A stretch of DNA of 64,000 nt from Novimethylophilus kurashikiensis (GCF_003112435.1 NZ_BDOQ01000007.1:62001-126000), one strand, 5' to 3'; positions 47,275 through 56,946 are shown, numbered from the stretch's first letter. Notes: generated by a model not told the origin, from the sequence alone. Translations and numbers: made by a program.

Positions 47275-48024
47275 TCAGCGTACGCCGTACGTTCGAAGGA
47301 AGCTCAAGTCCAGTGTCCAGTTACGTTTGGACAACTCCTCCTGCCTGGCTTGGACCTTGGCCAGCTCAGTTTTGAGCATCTCATCATCCCAGTCATTGAG
47401 CCATTTGAGACGGTCCAGAACCTGCGGCAACAAACCAATCCGCTGGGCGAAACCCAGGTGCTTCGCTTTATGGCATGTAGGGCATAAGGACAAAAGCGCC
47501 TTCAGCTTTTGAATGCCGGTACGCTCATCGAAGCTCCACGCCTCATGTGCCTCGATATGGGGCTCGCCACGGGAACCACAGGCGACGCAGGTATTTCCGG
47601 CAGCCTGATAGCAGAACTTGCGCAACCGGTCCCATTCCTCATCCGAAAGCATATGCCGCAGATTGGCCTCCCACACAGAGGAGGGCAACATGTCTGGCAG
47701 CAGCACTGGCACAGGGGGCTCGCCGCGGTACTGCCATTTACGCGGAAGCCATTCCTCAAAGTCGTGCAGGTACGCATCCTTGGGGATGTAATAGCCAAGG
47801 CCGATTTTGTATTGGCCGCCCGCGCTAATGAACTTGCGTTCATCCCAGTAGGGCACGCAGCAATTGATGATATCCACGCTATCTGGCGTGGCGGTGGCCG
47901 GCAAAGTCATTGCCTGGCGTGAAATCAGTTTTCCGGGAGGCCGGTTGATGTAATCCACAGGCGTTCTCGCTAAAAAATGAACCCCAGCAAAGCTGGGATT
48001 CGGTGAGTTAAGAGTGTTTAGCAC
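47275..48024 (-). CDS. HNH-like endonuclease/zinc protein
   Basis: Up to 249 residues from GTG 48024. The HNH module is C-terminal to the middle: CVACGSRGEPHIEAHEAWSFDERTGIQKLKALLSLCPTCHKAKHLG, with two CxxC pairs and H-x-x-HE. The first 140 residues (VDIINCCVPYWDERKFISAGGQYKIG) may bind DNA. Its start overlaps the end of the upstream small gene by 17 nt; a later start (MTLPATAT) is possible. Closely resembles HNH proteins found beside plasmid genes of unknown role. Confidence 0.7.
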   Translation of the reverse strand: MLNTLNSPNPSFAGVHFLARTPVDYINRPPGKLISRQAMTLPATATPDSVDIINCCVPYWDERKFISAGGQYKIGLGYYIPKDAYLHDFEEWLPRKWQYRGEPPVPVLLPDMLPSSVWEANLRHMLSDEEWDRLRKFCYQAAGNTCVACGSRGEPHIEAHEAWSFDERTGIQKLKALLSLCPTCHKAKHLGFAQRIGLLPQVLDRLKWLNDWDDEMLKTELAKVQARQEELSKRNWTLDLSFLRTYGVR

Positions 48025-48187
48025 AAGGTTCCGAGCCAGGCCGTAAATAAACTGACAAAGGCACGTTGAAATGAACCATCGTTTGACTGACAGCGGGGTG
48101 TGAACAGTATCCGTAACCAGGACACTGAACCTTGGTTTCCTGCCAATGCCGACAATCCCCGCACGTGGCAGGGTACTGTGAAGCCAT
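48008..48187 (-). CDS. Small Cys-rich protein, 59 residues
   Basis: Start at 48187 (MASQYPATCGDCRHW) with GGAGGAAACATTT upstream. CGDCRHW...CPGYGYCSHP...PCAKH has cysteine spacing suited to one or two zinc ions. A CGCTATACGG-like box lies upstream on the minus strand. Overlaps the HNH gene downstream, so the two are co-translated. Confidence 0.6.
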   Translation of the reverse strand: MASQYPATCGDCRHWQETKVQCPGYGYCSHPAVSQTMVHFNVPLSVYLRPGSEPCAKHS

Positions 48188-48358
48188 AAATGTTTCCTCC
48201 ATGAATAAATTTGACAATCCGTATAGCGTCAAATCATTGAATTGCAAGGTTGACCGTTGGTTGCGTTATATATTATTCTACGCTATACAACTGCGTAGGC
48301 ACATATTCCCCGCCGTGCGTAAGCGCGATGGGCACAGTTAATTTATAAGGAGGAAACA

Positions 48359-49834
48359 ATGTCTAATTTGGTGTGGTTTAACAATGTCCCTGACCTCATG
48401 TCCAAAGGCCAGGCTAACCCTATGACCAATACGTTCCCGCTGTACTCTGGCCCGTTTGTCCTTGTGAAGGACGCGCTGGGTGCAGACGGAACTTCAGCAG
48501 GCCCCCGTCAGGATGTTGAGCTGGTTTCCGGCCGACTCTTTAAGGCGACTCTGGGTTCTGATGAGTATGCGGTTGTGGTGCTTTGCCGAATGATGGATGT
48601 CATGGACACAACGAGTGGTGCCGTTTCGGCGAAACCCCAGTGGAGTATTTACTGTGGGGATAAGCAGGTATCTGGCGAATTTCGTGCGGATGGTAAGACG
48701 CTGGCAAGTCAGTTGCGCAAGGAAGGCAAGGTAAGCAACAAGGTCGCAAACCTCCTCGAGGCGAGCGATTGGGTTGGCAAGATTCCTGCCATGGCAAGCT
48801 GCGGATTTTTCCGGATGCAGAAGCGTAATGGGTCATACTGCACTCACACGCAAGCAGTGCTGGCCAACACGCCGAAGGAAGAATTCGAGCAGATGGCTAC
48901 CGAGCTGCAGGGTTGGCTGGCTGGAGATGACACATCGTTGTCGTCGCCGACTGGTCCGCTCTCGCCTGAGGAGGAAGCGTTCTATGACGCAGCCTTCATT
49001 CAGCATGTAATGCTGGCAGGTGAACGTGGTTCTGGTAAGTCCTACCTGGCTCGTCAGGCAGCTGACAAGTACGACGCGGTGTATCTGGAGATGCAAATGC
49101 ATCCCTCCATGGAAGCGTGGGAATTCCGCGCCCATGACCGAGCCTGGAATGGCAAGGTGTACACAGTGTTGGGCAAGTTGGCTGAGGCGGTGTACTGGAT
49201 TCAGAAGGGGAAGAAGGTCGTGCTCTGCATGGACGAATTCCTCAACATGAACCCGTTGTACGCAACCACCATCAATACGCCGTTGTCGCTGACCGAGCGG
49301 GACACGTACATCATCGAAACTGGGCGCATCATCGATTTAGGTGATGGTATCGGCCAGATTGAGACGGTGGAAGTGCCTGCTGACTCGTTCTGGGTTGTCG
49401 CTACGAGCAACATTGGGGCGCGTTATGGCCTCGATAAGATTGCTCCAAGCGTGCGTGCACGTTTCCAAATCATCTTGATGAACACGAATCCTGAACGGAC
49501 TAAGACCATCGTCGAGAAAAACCTCGACAAGTATGGGATGCCGTTCGATTTGTCGGAGATGTTCCGGAAGTTCATCGAGGCGTGTAATCAGGCAGTTGCT
49601 GAAAACACGCTGGATGAGGAAGCCACGACTCGCTTGGCTTGTAATGTTCTGCGCGCTTGTCATATGAAAGCGAAGCGGGACAAGAAAAGTTATTCGACGA
49701 CACGCCAGTGGCTCCCGCAAATCAAGAAACAGCTCATGCTGGAAATTGCTCAGGTGGTGAACTTCGAGTTGGGTCCTTTGGACTCCGACCAGGAGGCTCG
49801 CTACAAGGCTTTGGTTGACGGCAGCTTCAAGTAA
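48359..49834 (+). CDS. MoxR/CobS-like AAA+ ATPase
   Basis: 491 residues; GGAGGAAACA before ATG. N-terminal 200 residues are a beta-rich substrate-sensing part; then HVMLAGERGSGKSYLARQAADKY (Walker A), KKVVLCMDEFLNMNPL (Walker B), FWVVATSNIGARYGLDKIAPSVRARF (sensor/Arg finger region). Family: MoxR-type AAA+ with CobS-like layout. Such ATPases work with a VWA protein to remodel target proteins or insert metal ions; the partner gene is next. Confidence 0.85.
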   Translation: MSNLVWFNNVPDLMSKGQANPMTNTFPLYSGPFVLVKDALGADGTSAGPRQDVELVSGRLFKATLGSDEYAVVVLCRMMDVMDTTSGAVSAKPQWSIYCGDKQVSGEFRADGKTLASQLRKEGKVSNKVANLLEASDWVGKIPAMASCGFFRMQKRNGSYCTHTQAVLANTPKEEFEQMATELQGWLAGDDTSLSSPTGPLSPEEEAFYDAAFIQHVMLAGERGSGKSYLARQAADKYDAVYLEMQMHPSMEAWEFRAHDRAWNGKVYTVLGKLAEAVYWIQKGKKVVLCMDEFLNMNPLYATTINTPLSLTERDTYIIETGRIIDLGDGIGQIETVEVPADSFWVVATSNIGARYGLDKIAPSVRARFQIILMNTNPERTKTIVEKNLDKYGMPFDLSEMFRKFIEACNQAVAENTLDEEATTRLACNVLRACHMKAKRDKKSYSTTRQWLPQIKKQLMLEIAQVVNFELGPLDSDQEARYKALVDGSFK

Positions 49835-49990
49835 AGCAGTACCGCAGTATCGCAGTAGTTCTCAAGTCTCCCGTGTTTTACGACCGGGAGACTCACTCCC
49901 GAACACATCGCGCGCAAGCGCTTCGTCCGCGAGTTGAAGGGCTACTCCCGATAACTCAGCGATACAACTTTACAAAGAGAGGAATCAATC
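49835..49990 (+). other. Leader between MoxR-like and VWA genes
   Basis: No gene. A hairpin GTCTCCCG...CGGGAGAC (about 49866-49890) and CGCGCAAGCGCTTCG lie here; the first may reduce read-through and set the ratio of the two proteins. AGAGAGGAATCAATC at the end is the SD of the VWA gene. Confidence 0.5.
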
Positions 49991-51979
49991 ATGTCAGCAA
50001 CAGGCTTTTTATTGGCAGAATCGCTTTCCGAAGCGTTTCGTAAGCCATACCATCAGGGCGACACCAACATCACGGTGCAGTACCTGATTGAAGGGTTGGC
50101 CATCGGCGAATACCGGGTAATGCTGAAGCGTGACTTCGATACGGCTTGCTGGATTCCTCCAGTGGGTCGCCGCGGTTCGCATTCGATTTACTACGGTGAC
50201 CGCATGCTGGACCGGCTTATCGACCAGTTCGTTAAGGTGGAGGGGGTTGGTATGCCACCTACCGAAGAATTCGTCGAGCAGGTCAAGGCAGAGATGGCGA
50301 AGCCGGCAGCTCCAGGCACTCCAGTTAAAGGCAGGAAATCACCTGCTCGTCCGCCCCTCACGCGAGTGTTGGATGCACGGGTTGACTGGTTAAAAACCAA
50401 CTTGTCTAAGGCGACTTGGGCTAAGCTGGTTGAATGGATGGTTATGGCTGTGGCGTCCTATGGGCGTCATGAGCGTGAACACGCCAGGCAAACCACGCAG
50501 GACATGAAGCAGGTGAATCGGGACCTCGCTGCACTGGAGATTCCGTTTCAGTTGTTCAACCTGTTCGAAGATAGCCGAATCGAGCACTTTTCAAGAGAGT
50601 GGCTCAATGCCAAATTCGATTGGATGGTGTTCGAGGATATCGCTCCGGCCAATAACCCGTACAACATGTACCTTCGCTGCATTCAGCTCGAGGGAGAACG
50701 TGATGACGCGGCGTTGGACGACGAAACCCCTTTCGATAAGGATGGGACGCGGACTATCGGTCACGTCGCAGATTCGGTGATGTCCTATTACCATCGAGCA
50801 TGCAAATGCACGACCTCGGAACAGCTGTATCCTATCATCAAGGAGTTCTTGGAGGAATTCAAGGACGATATGCCGCCGCTGCCGCCCCCTCCGGGTGGGT
50901 CTGGTGGTGGAGGCGCACCTGGCAGTGGCTCCGACCCTGGTAAAGGGAAGGGCGAGGGTAAGCCAGGTGAAGATGAGGAGTCTGCCGGCGGTAAGGGTGA
51001 AGGCGAAAGTGAAGAGGATGAGTACAACGGCGCAGGGGAGCGCGCTGGTGACCTGTCGTTGGCTGCGGAAGCGGCTGACAAGGGTGATGAATTCTTCACT
51101 GAGTTTGAGTCTGGTATCGAAGTTGTCGGTGGCACGGACCCTGAAGGCAAGGCTGCTGATGCGAAAGCAAAGGCGGCGGTTAAAGGGGACCGGACACCGA
51201 GCGACAAGGATGTCGGCAAGTCGCATGGTCAGGGCATTCCTGAATCCATCATTCCTGATGGGGAAGGGGGTCGTGGCAAGGTTGAGCATTTCCTGACATC
51301 AAAGGCAGGGGAGATTGACCCGGCATATCAAAAGCGGGTTGATAACCTGACGGCGATGCTGATGCAGATGTTCAAGTCGCATACGCTACCGGCAGCACTG
51401 GAAACACCTGGTCGGCGCATGTCGGGCCGTCATTTGGCCCATGGTGAAATTCGGCACATCCACAAGCGGGTATTTGGCGGCAAGGGTAAACGGAAGTATT
51501 CGGTTATCTATGACTGCTCAGGCTCGATGAGTGGACGTCCGGACCGGGAAGGAAAACTGTTCTTGTTGGCAATGAACAATCTGGCAAAACGTGGCTTCCT
51601 GGAAGGGTCGCTCATCTTGTCCGGATTCGTTGGTGGCCGACCGAGCTGGATTTCCTATCCGTTCCCGGTGAAGGATGAAATCATCATGCGCATACACCCG
51701 CATCATTCCGCAGAAGGGCTCCAGACAGCATTGGAGCACAACCTGCCGAAGATACAGGGGATGGATGATGTGTTCGTGTATACCGATGCCAACATCTGTG
51801 ACACGCCCATCAATCGTGGATTGTTTGCAAAACGCCGCGTCTGGCCAGTTGGCCTGTATGTCGGCAAGGAAGAAATGGCTTCCATCATGGAAGAACATTT
51901 TCCGCAAAACATCATTCGCGACACCATCGAGGAGCTGGTGAAAGTAATGCTGACCCGTAACCGCCGTACTGTGGGGTAA
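49991..51979 (+). CDS. CobT-like VWA protein
   Basis: 662 residues. Helical N-terminal half (FDTACWIPPVGRRGSHSIYYGDRMLDRLIDQF, WAKLVEWMVMAVASYGRHEREHA), a Pro/Gly-rich acidic linker (PPLPPPPGGSGGGG...KGKGEGKPGEDEESAGG), then a C-terminal VWA domain with MIDAS YDCSGSMSGRPDREGK and DDVFVYTDANICDTPI. Same organisation as CobT, the partner of CobS. The pair is likely a MoxR-VWA chaperone unit; no cobalamin genes are nearby, so cobaltochelatase activity is not implied. Confidence 0.83.
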   Translation: MSATGFLLAESLSEAFRKPYHQGDTNITVQYLIEGLAIGEYRVMLKRDFDTACWIPPVGRRGSHSIYYGDRMLDRLIDQFVKVEGVGMPPTEEFVEQVKAEMAKPAAPGTPVKGRKSPARPPLTRVLDARVDWLKTNLSKATWAKLVEWMVMAVASYGRHEREHARQTTQDMKQVNRDLAALEIPFQLFNLFEDSRIEHFSREWLNAKFDWMVFEDIAPANNPYNMYLRCIQLEGERDDAALDDETPFDKDGTRTIGHVADSVMSYYHRACKCTTSEQLYPIIKEFLEEFKDDMPPLPPPPGGSGGGGAPGSGSDPGKGKGEGKPGEDEESAGGKGEGESEEDEYNGAGERAGDLSLAAEAADKGDEFFTEFESGIEVVGGTDPEGKAADAKAKAAVKGDRTPSDKDVGKSHGQGIPESIIPDGEGGRGKVEHFLTSKAGEIDPAYQKRVDNLTAMLMQMFKSHTLPAALETPGRRMSGRHLAHGEIRHIHKRVFGGKGKRKYSVIYDCSGSMSGRPDREGKLFLLAMNNLAKRGFLEGSLILSGFVGGRPSWISYPFPVKDEIIMRIHPHHSAEGLQTALEHNLPKIQGMDDVFVYTDANICDTPINRGLFAKRRVWPVGLYVGKEEMASIMEEHFPQNIIRDTIEELVKVMLTRNRRTVG

Positions 51980-51981
51980 TC

Positions 51982-52128
51982 AAAAGCAGCCGGAGAGCAT
52001 CCCGGCTGCATGAGGACAACTAGGAGAAACTCATGATTCGCTAGACCAAGCAGAGCCGCCCCTTCTCGGACGGCTCTGTTGTTTTATGCGCCCAATAAAA
52101 AGCCCACGTAAAAATACGCGGGCTTTTG
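51982..52128. terminator. Three hairpins: two terminators around 52100
   Basis: GCAGCCGG...CCGGCTGC (51985-52011), CAGAGCCG...CGGCTCTG then TTGTTTT (52051-52086, ends the VWA unit), and AAAAGCCC...GGGCTTTTG (52096-52128, in the sense of the minus-strand gene). No gene lies between. Confidence 0.8.
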
Positions 52129-52157
52129 AGATTTTGAAACTGATAAGGCTGCAGCGC

Positions 52158-52958
52158 TTAGAGCGCTACAACATCACCTGATACACGATTGATGATTCGA
52201 ACACTGGAGCCGCTTTTTCGGATTTCTTCCGCATTAAGGCGCGCTGCTTTCAAGCTATCGAAGGACAAGTCCTCCAACCAGCCATCAGCAGTGCCTTCCT
52301 CGCAGCGGTAGGTCTGGTTGAAGCCCAGAATGACAGGCTCAGCCAAGACCTCTTCCACAAGCGCGCTATCCGCGCCAAAGGTACCGATGACAACGCCCTC
52401 ATCGAGCCGGATTGAACCGTCCACGAAGGTGAAGCCGTCATAGCTCACAAGCCCAAACTGCGGACCTGATGGCTTGCCGACTACCTTGTCGCCGATACGG
52501 GCCTCAGCCGGAAGCATTTGCGACGTGACCAGCCCGAGCCTGAATGTGTCTATGGCAATTTCTTGCCAATGCAAACAGACCTGCTCAACCTTCGCGGTCG
52601 CAGCAGCACCCCCCAGCCGTTCCGCCAATCGGAGGAACGGTGCTAGAGAAGCGCCTGCGGCCATACCGCGTTGCAGCAACGGCATCCAGCTAGCCTTGCC
52701 CAGGGAAATGTCTTGCAGCCGAAAGTTTTCGCCTTCGTCCGTAAACTTCACCCCGAACTTGTTGCACCAACTGGAGAAGGCCTGCAGCGGATTGGCAGCT
52801 AGGTCTTGCAACTTGACCCACACCTGCTCCGCCGGCATCGCCTGCCCCAGCAAATCCTTGCTGGACTGAAACGCTGGACTGTTTCGCGGAACCCGCAACG
52901 GCCGGCCAGATGGGCCTATCACAGTCAACCCCATGGGGGTTTCCATGCTGGATAGCAT
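52158..52958 (-). CDS. rIIB-like protein
   Basis: 266 residues, start at 52958 (MLSSMETPMG) with AAAGGAGGAAAAAC upstream. The opening GLTVIGPSGRPLRVPRNSPAFQSSKDLLGQ resembles phage rIIB N-termini, and SLGKASWMPLLQRGMAAGASLAPFLRLAERL fits the following helical region. The C-terminal half (YDGFTFVDGSIRLDEGVVIGTFG) is less clear. It follows the rIIA-like gene with 35 nt between, the same order as rIIA-rIIB in T4. Assignment depends largely on that context. Confidence 0.45.
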   Translation of the reverse strand: MLSSMETPMGLTVIGPSGRPLRVPRNSPAFQSSKDLLGQAMPAEQVWVKLQDLAANPLQAFSSWCNKFGVKFTDEGENFRLQDISLGKASWMPLLQRGMAAGASLAPFLRLAERLGGAAATAKVEQVCLHWQEIAIDTFRLGLVTSQMLPAEARIGDKVVGKPSGPQFGLVSYDGFTFVDGSIRLDEGVVIGTFGADSALVEEVLAEPVILGFNQTYRCEEGTADGWLEDLSFDSLKAARLNAEEIRKSGSSVRIINRVSGDVVAL

Positions 52959-52993
52959 GTTTTTCCTCCTTTCTTTGAATTTAAATAACACGG

Positions 52994-55456
52994 CTACTTG
53001 TAAAGCGCGGCCAATGCATGACAGAAGTGCTCGATGGCCAACTTAGTCCTCAGGTCTGTACCACCTAGTTGACCTACTGCACCCAGTAAGGGGAACTGCT
53101 CAACCAGATTGCGCCAGACGACCTTGTAGTCAAGATGACCTGCCGATGCAAGGTTATGCATCGCCTGAATCATCGACTTCCGGTCATCAGAATCGAACTC
53201 AGACACCACCATATGCGCTGCAATCATATTCAAGCCGTTGCAGGCATGATTAAGCGGTTGCTTGTTGATGTATGACCCGTCCAAGTACTTGGTTTTACCA
53301 GCAACAACATCCAGATAGGGCGCTATTGCTTTGTCAAACTTCGTACCGGTCAGCATCATGCGCGGTTCTTTTGCGAGAACATTGCACAGATTTCTCAAGT
53401 CGTAGCAGTCATCAATCGACCGAACCCTCTTTCCATTCAAAACATCCTGAATGTCAGAAGTGTCCATCAACACCATTAAGGCGTCCTCAAAAGCAACCCA
53501 GCCCTTCAACGCACAAACTGCATGGTACGCCTCATGACCACCTGCTTCTTCGTCGAACTCATCCAGCGCCAAGTCAAACAGTCCTTCAGCTTGGGCATCC
53601 GCTTGCGCTTTAGCCAATGCGTCTACCTGCTTGGATGTCAACAAATACAACTTGTCGATACCCATCTTGGTCGCCACCGCCCTAAGGTCACCCCCTCCAT
53701 AGGACACCAGGAGGTCCGCCAGCGTGACATCATCCTTGAACCCTTCCAGCTTGCCACCATCCTTGCGAATCCAGACGCGCTGCGGTTCTCTGGCGCGATA
53801 GGTGTCGAAATTGATTTCTTCCGAAACCTGCTTCCCCTGCGCAAAGCTATGGAAAGTTATCTGGCCGACACGCGAGGTTCGCGCGACAACCTTACCCCCC
53901 ACCACCTTACGAGAAACATCAGGAAAGCTCGACGTCAGGTGCACCGGCAAAGCTCCGCCGTAAGCTGCATTAAGCCCTTCTACCGTAGTTTTGGCGTCCG
54001 CAATTTCTTCCGCGGTCACGTACACAAAGCTCAAAAAGCTCAATCCTTCTCGCTGGGATTTAAGCCAGCTACGGAATCGAGCAGTGCCGCCAGTGGCAAG
54101 GTCATTGCAAACCAACCGGATAGGTTTATTGGCTTTGAAACTCACCTCCTCGCTCGACATGGTTTTCCCATTGCAGTGCAGCCTACCTTTTACGGAATAA
54201 GCTTCACGCAACACGGGGTCGCTAGATTTGGTGAACTTCAGTTGAACACCATTCAAGTGTTGACTGCGCTCGAACGGAACGGCCAGAAGACCTGTCCATG
54301 GTGAGTTTTTACTCGTTGCCTGAATTAACGGCTCATACAGGGCGGATTTGTTATCGCGAGTGCCGCGAGCAAACCAATGCCAGACTTCGTCGTTGCCCAA
54401 TAAATTGGACAAAGTTGCTTTTGAGCTCAGGTCCGGCTGTGCATACAGCTCCCGCGCCGTTTTGATGACATGCAGTTTTGCTGCATGGTCAATCTTACGC
54501 AAGAGGGCATACACCTCATCACTGTACTTCAGTTCTTCGCGAGAAGGCATGAAGGGCAGGTTGAACGACATCGGGATTTCAATAATCATCCCTCTGAAGA
54601 ACACCGATTGCCAGTCCGTTGGAGATTGAACATGGAACGGCAGACCGCCAACACCGGACTCCTGGTTGGTCAAGACCACCAAAGAGCCGTCCTGCAAGCC
54701 CTGTCGCCCATACTGCAGCGCTGTACCATGCATCGGGAAAATGCGAACACCAGCAAGGCTGGGGTCAACTTCTTCCAAATCAAGGCGAACACCACTGAAG
54801 TCCGGCAACACAGGTGAAAGAGCTGAGGGGCTATCCACGGAGAACGCATCCCCCATGGTCAGCGTCATCACTTCACGCAGCCAGCTGACCGCGCGCAGTG
54901 CTTCCGGCAAGTCGGCATCCTTCACGGGGAAGTAAACCTGCGTGCCGGTCACCGTACCTGGAACCTCGGAGGCCAACTGCACCTGAGGACGACCATCCTT
55001 CCCTTGAAACTGGAAGTAAGTCCGCTCAATCATGTCTTCAGCATTGCAAGTCACGATGTAGCATTCCCGGATGTAGCCATACGCTGCCCAGCGACCAACA
55101 CCCAACCCACCAGCAGCGCCATTGTCGGCAGCTTTGGTGGAGGAGCCGAATGACAAATAGCCGTCATCTGCTTCCATAAAGGCTTTGGTCATTCCGGCAC
55201 CCTTGTCGACCACCTTGATAACAGGATTATCCAGCGTCGGGAGGTAAACCATCACCCCATCCGCGGCGGACATCCCCAGGCGCTTAACAGCGTCCACACC
55301 ATTCTGAATCGGCTCACGAATTGCAGCCATCAGCATGTACTTGTAGACCGTTGCCAGCATGTCGAACATAGCTCCGGAAAGGTTCATGGTCGCATGCATT
55401 GCCGACCCCAGTGCCTTCACTTCGGAACGTTGTTGATTAATGCTAATAATAGCCAT
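52994..55456 (-). CDS. rIIA-like GHKL-ATPase
   Basis: 820 residues from 55456 (MAIISINQQRSEV) with AAGAGGAAACAACG before it. N-terminal GHKL ATP site: AAIREPIQNGVDAVKR (N box), KVVDKGAGM (G1) and FGSSTKAADNGAAGGLGVGRWAAYGY (G2 with GxGxG). Long C-terminal region without recognised domains. In T4 rIIA works with rIIB in lysis timing and exclusion of other phages; the molecular role is not settled. AGCTATAC-type box lies about 70 nt upstream on the minus strand. Confidence 0.72.
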   Translation of the reverse strand: MAIISINQQRSEVKALGSAMHATMNLSGAMFDMLATVYKYMLMAAIREPIQNGVDAVKRLGMSAADGVMVYLPTLDNPVIKVVDKGAGMTKAFMEADDGYLSFGSSTKAADNGAAGGLGVGRWAAYGYIRECYIVTCNAEDMIERTYFQFQGKDGRPQVQLASEVPGTVTGTQVYFPVKDADLPEALRAVSWLREVMTLTMGDAFSVDSPSALSPVLPDFSGVRLDLEEVDPSLAGVRIFPMHGTALQYGRQGLQDGSLVVLTNQESGVGGLPFHVQSPTDWQSVFFRGMIIEIPMSFNLPFMPSREELKYSDEVYALLRKIDHAAKLHVIKTARELYAQPDLSSKATLSNLLGNDEVWHWFARGTRDNKSALYEPLIQATSKNSPWTGLLAVPFERSQHLNGVQLKFTKSSDPVLREAYSVKGRLHCNGKTMSSEEVSFKANKPIRLVCNDLATGGTARFRSWLKSQREGLSFLSFVYVTAEEIADAKTTVEGLNAAYGGALPVHLTSSFPDVSRKVVGGKVVARTSRVGQITFHSFAQGKQVSEEINFDTYRAREPQRVWIRKDGGKLEGFKDDVTLADLLVSYGGGDLRAVATKMGIDKLYLLTSKQVDALAKAQADAQAEGLFDLALDEFDEEAGGHEAYHAVCALKGWVAFEDALMVLMDTSDIQDVLNGKRVRSIDDCYDLRNLCNVLAKEPRMMLTGTKFDKAIAPYLDVVAGKTKYLDGSYINKQPLNHACNGLNMIAAHMVVSEFDSDDRKSMIQAMHNLASAGHLDYKVVWRNLVEQFPLLGAVGQLGGTDLRTKLAIEHFCHALAALYK

Positions 55457-55687
55457 CGTTGTTTCCTCTTTATGAAATAAATTTAACAGACGCAATAAGC
55501 GCCTTAGATATGTTCCTACGAGTTTGTATAGCGTATTTTACTACATAAGCCAAGGCATAAACAGCGCCACAAAGAGACAATTAACTATATTGATGCTATA
55601 TTGCTAATCTGAACTGGCGCTATACGGTTATGGACATAACCATGTTCAGGCCTTTCTGGCCGAAACATTAACAAGGAGGAAATTAAT
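55457..55687. promoter_or_regulatory. Divergent promoter region with hairpin
   Basis: Between the rIIA-like (minus) and ligase (plus) genes. TGTATAGCGT near 55535 is a -10 box for the minus strand and CGCTATACGG near 55617 for the plus strand. GGTTATG-GA-CATAACC (55626-55641) is a palindrome just after the plus start and may be an operator. Confidence 0.5.
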
Positions 55688-56908
55688 ATGACGTTATCTT
55701 GTGTATCTCAGGTCGCGCTCGAGTATCGTGGAGGAGGCAGCGACAAGATTTACGTGATTCAAGTGCAGTCCGAGGATATGCCTGGCGGCGGCACGACTTA
55801 TCGAGCGGTAGGCTATTACGGCCGCCGCGGTGCCACGTTGTCCAGGACTGAGAAATACCATGGTCCTCGGCTTGCGGATGCTGAGCGTGCCGCTGAAAAG
55901 CTGGAGAAGGATAAGCGCTCAAGTAGTGGCTACACCACCATGGCGGTGGCTCCTGGCGATAAAATTGTTGGCATGCCGGCGGGGGTACCAGTATTTGGAG
56001 GTACGCCTGCGACATCAACCGCCACGCCTGCAGGTGCTGCGTCTGCGGCTTCTGCAGCCTCCCCCAAGGCTATCGTTGGCATGATACCGATGCTGGCTCA
56101 GGTAGCGGCTGAGAGCGCCGTTGAACCTATGCTTGCAGAACCCGATTGGGTTATGCAGCAGAAGTACGACGGTGAGCGCTGTGTCATCTCCATTCGACGC
56201 GGCACCATCAGTGCCTCGAATCGAAACGGGCATGCCAAGTCTATCTCGCAAGAGGTAGCGACGGAGTTGAGCAAGCTCTGGGCGTTGCCTGACTTCAACG
56301 ATGACCGTGAGACCATTGTTGATGGGGAGCTGCTCATCGGTGACCGCTACATCGTGTATGACGTGCTGAAGTTGCGTGATGTGGATATGCGCAAGACTTC
56401 TTTCGTTGAACGTTTTTCCATGCTGGAAGAACTCCTCACCGACAGGCCCGGGTTACTGGCGCCTACGGCATGGACGGAAGAAGACAAGCGCGCGATGCTG
56501 CAGGCCGCCCAGGATAATAACTGGGAAGGCGTCATGTACCGCAACATCAATGGGAACTACACGACCGGTCGGTCATCGTTCCTGCTGAAGCACAAGTTGT
56601 GGGCTACCGCGTCTTGCCGTGTACTCACGGTAAACGCTCAGCGTTCCATTCGGGTTGCACTACTGAATGCCGCAGGTGAAGAAGAGTTTGTGGGCAATGT
56701 GACGGTCCCAGTCAATCAGGATATCCCTGAAGCTGACGACCTCGTGGAAGTGCGATATCTGTACGCCCATGAAGGCGGCCTGCTTTATCAGCCGACCTTG
56801 CTTGGCCGTCGTGATGACATTTCTGAAGCTGACAAGATTGCTGACCTGCGTCGCCCTCCAGCAGAGCGTACCGGTGAAGCAGATGCTCCTTTGAAAGCTG
56901 CTGCGTAA
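55688..56908 (+). CDS. ATP-dependent DNA ligase with N-terminal WGR domain
   Basis: 406 residues, AAGGAGGAAATTAAT before ATG. Residues 1-80 resemble a WGR domain (KIYVIQVQSEDM...YRAVGYYGRRGATLSR...GPRLADAERAAEKLEKDKRSSGY), a DNA-break sensing module known in PARP1 and bacterial proteins. An Ala/Pro linker leads to a ligase: QQKYDGERC with nucleophile K159, DGELLIGDRYIVYDVLKLRDVD (motifs III/IIIa) and GVMYRNINGNYTTGRSSFLLKHKLW (IV/V), plus a small OB-like tail (VLTVNAQRSIRVALLNAAGEEEFVGNVTV). WGR-ligase fusions are unusual. Confidence 0.8.
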   Translation: MTLSCVSQVALEYRGGGSDKIYVIQVQSEDMPGGGTTYRAVGYYGRRGATLSRTEKYHGPRLADAERAAEKLEKDKRSSSGYTTMAVAPGDKIVGMPAGVPVFGGTPATSTATPAGAASAASAASPKAIVGMIPMLAQVAAESAVEPMLAEPDWVMQQKYDGERCVISIRRGTISASNRNGHAKSISQEVATELSKLWALPDFNDDRETIVDGELLIGDRYIVYDVLKLRDVDMRKTSFVERFSMLEELLTDRPGLLAPTAWTEEDKRAMLQAAQDNNWEGVMYRNINGNYTTGRSSFLLKHKLWATASCRVLTVNAQRSIRVALLNAAGEEEFVGNVTVPVNQDIPEADDLVEVRYLYAHEGGLLYQPTLLGRRDDISEADKIADLRRPPAERTGEADAPLKAAA

Positions 56909-56920
56909 TCGATGTAACTC

Positions 56921-56946
56921 AAAGCCCTCCTTGGAGGGCTTTTCTC
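56921..56946 (+). terminator. Terminator
   Basis: AAAGCCCTCC-TT-GGAGGGCTTTTC. Confidence 0.85.

Noticed and set aside
48359-51979. Cobaltochelatase CobS/CobT
   Set aside because: Other cobalamin genes are missing; only the general MoxR-VWA architecture is supported.
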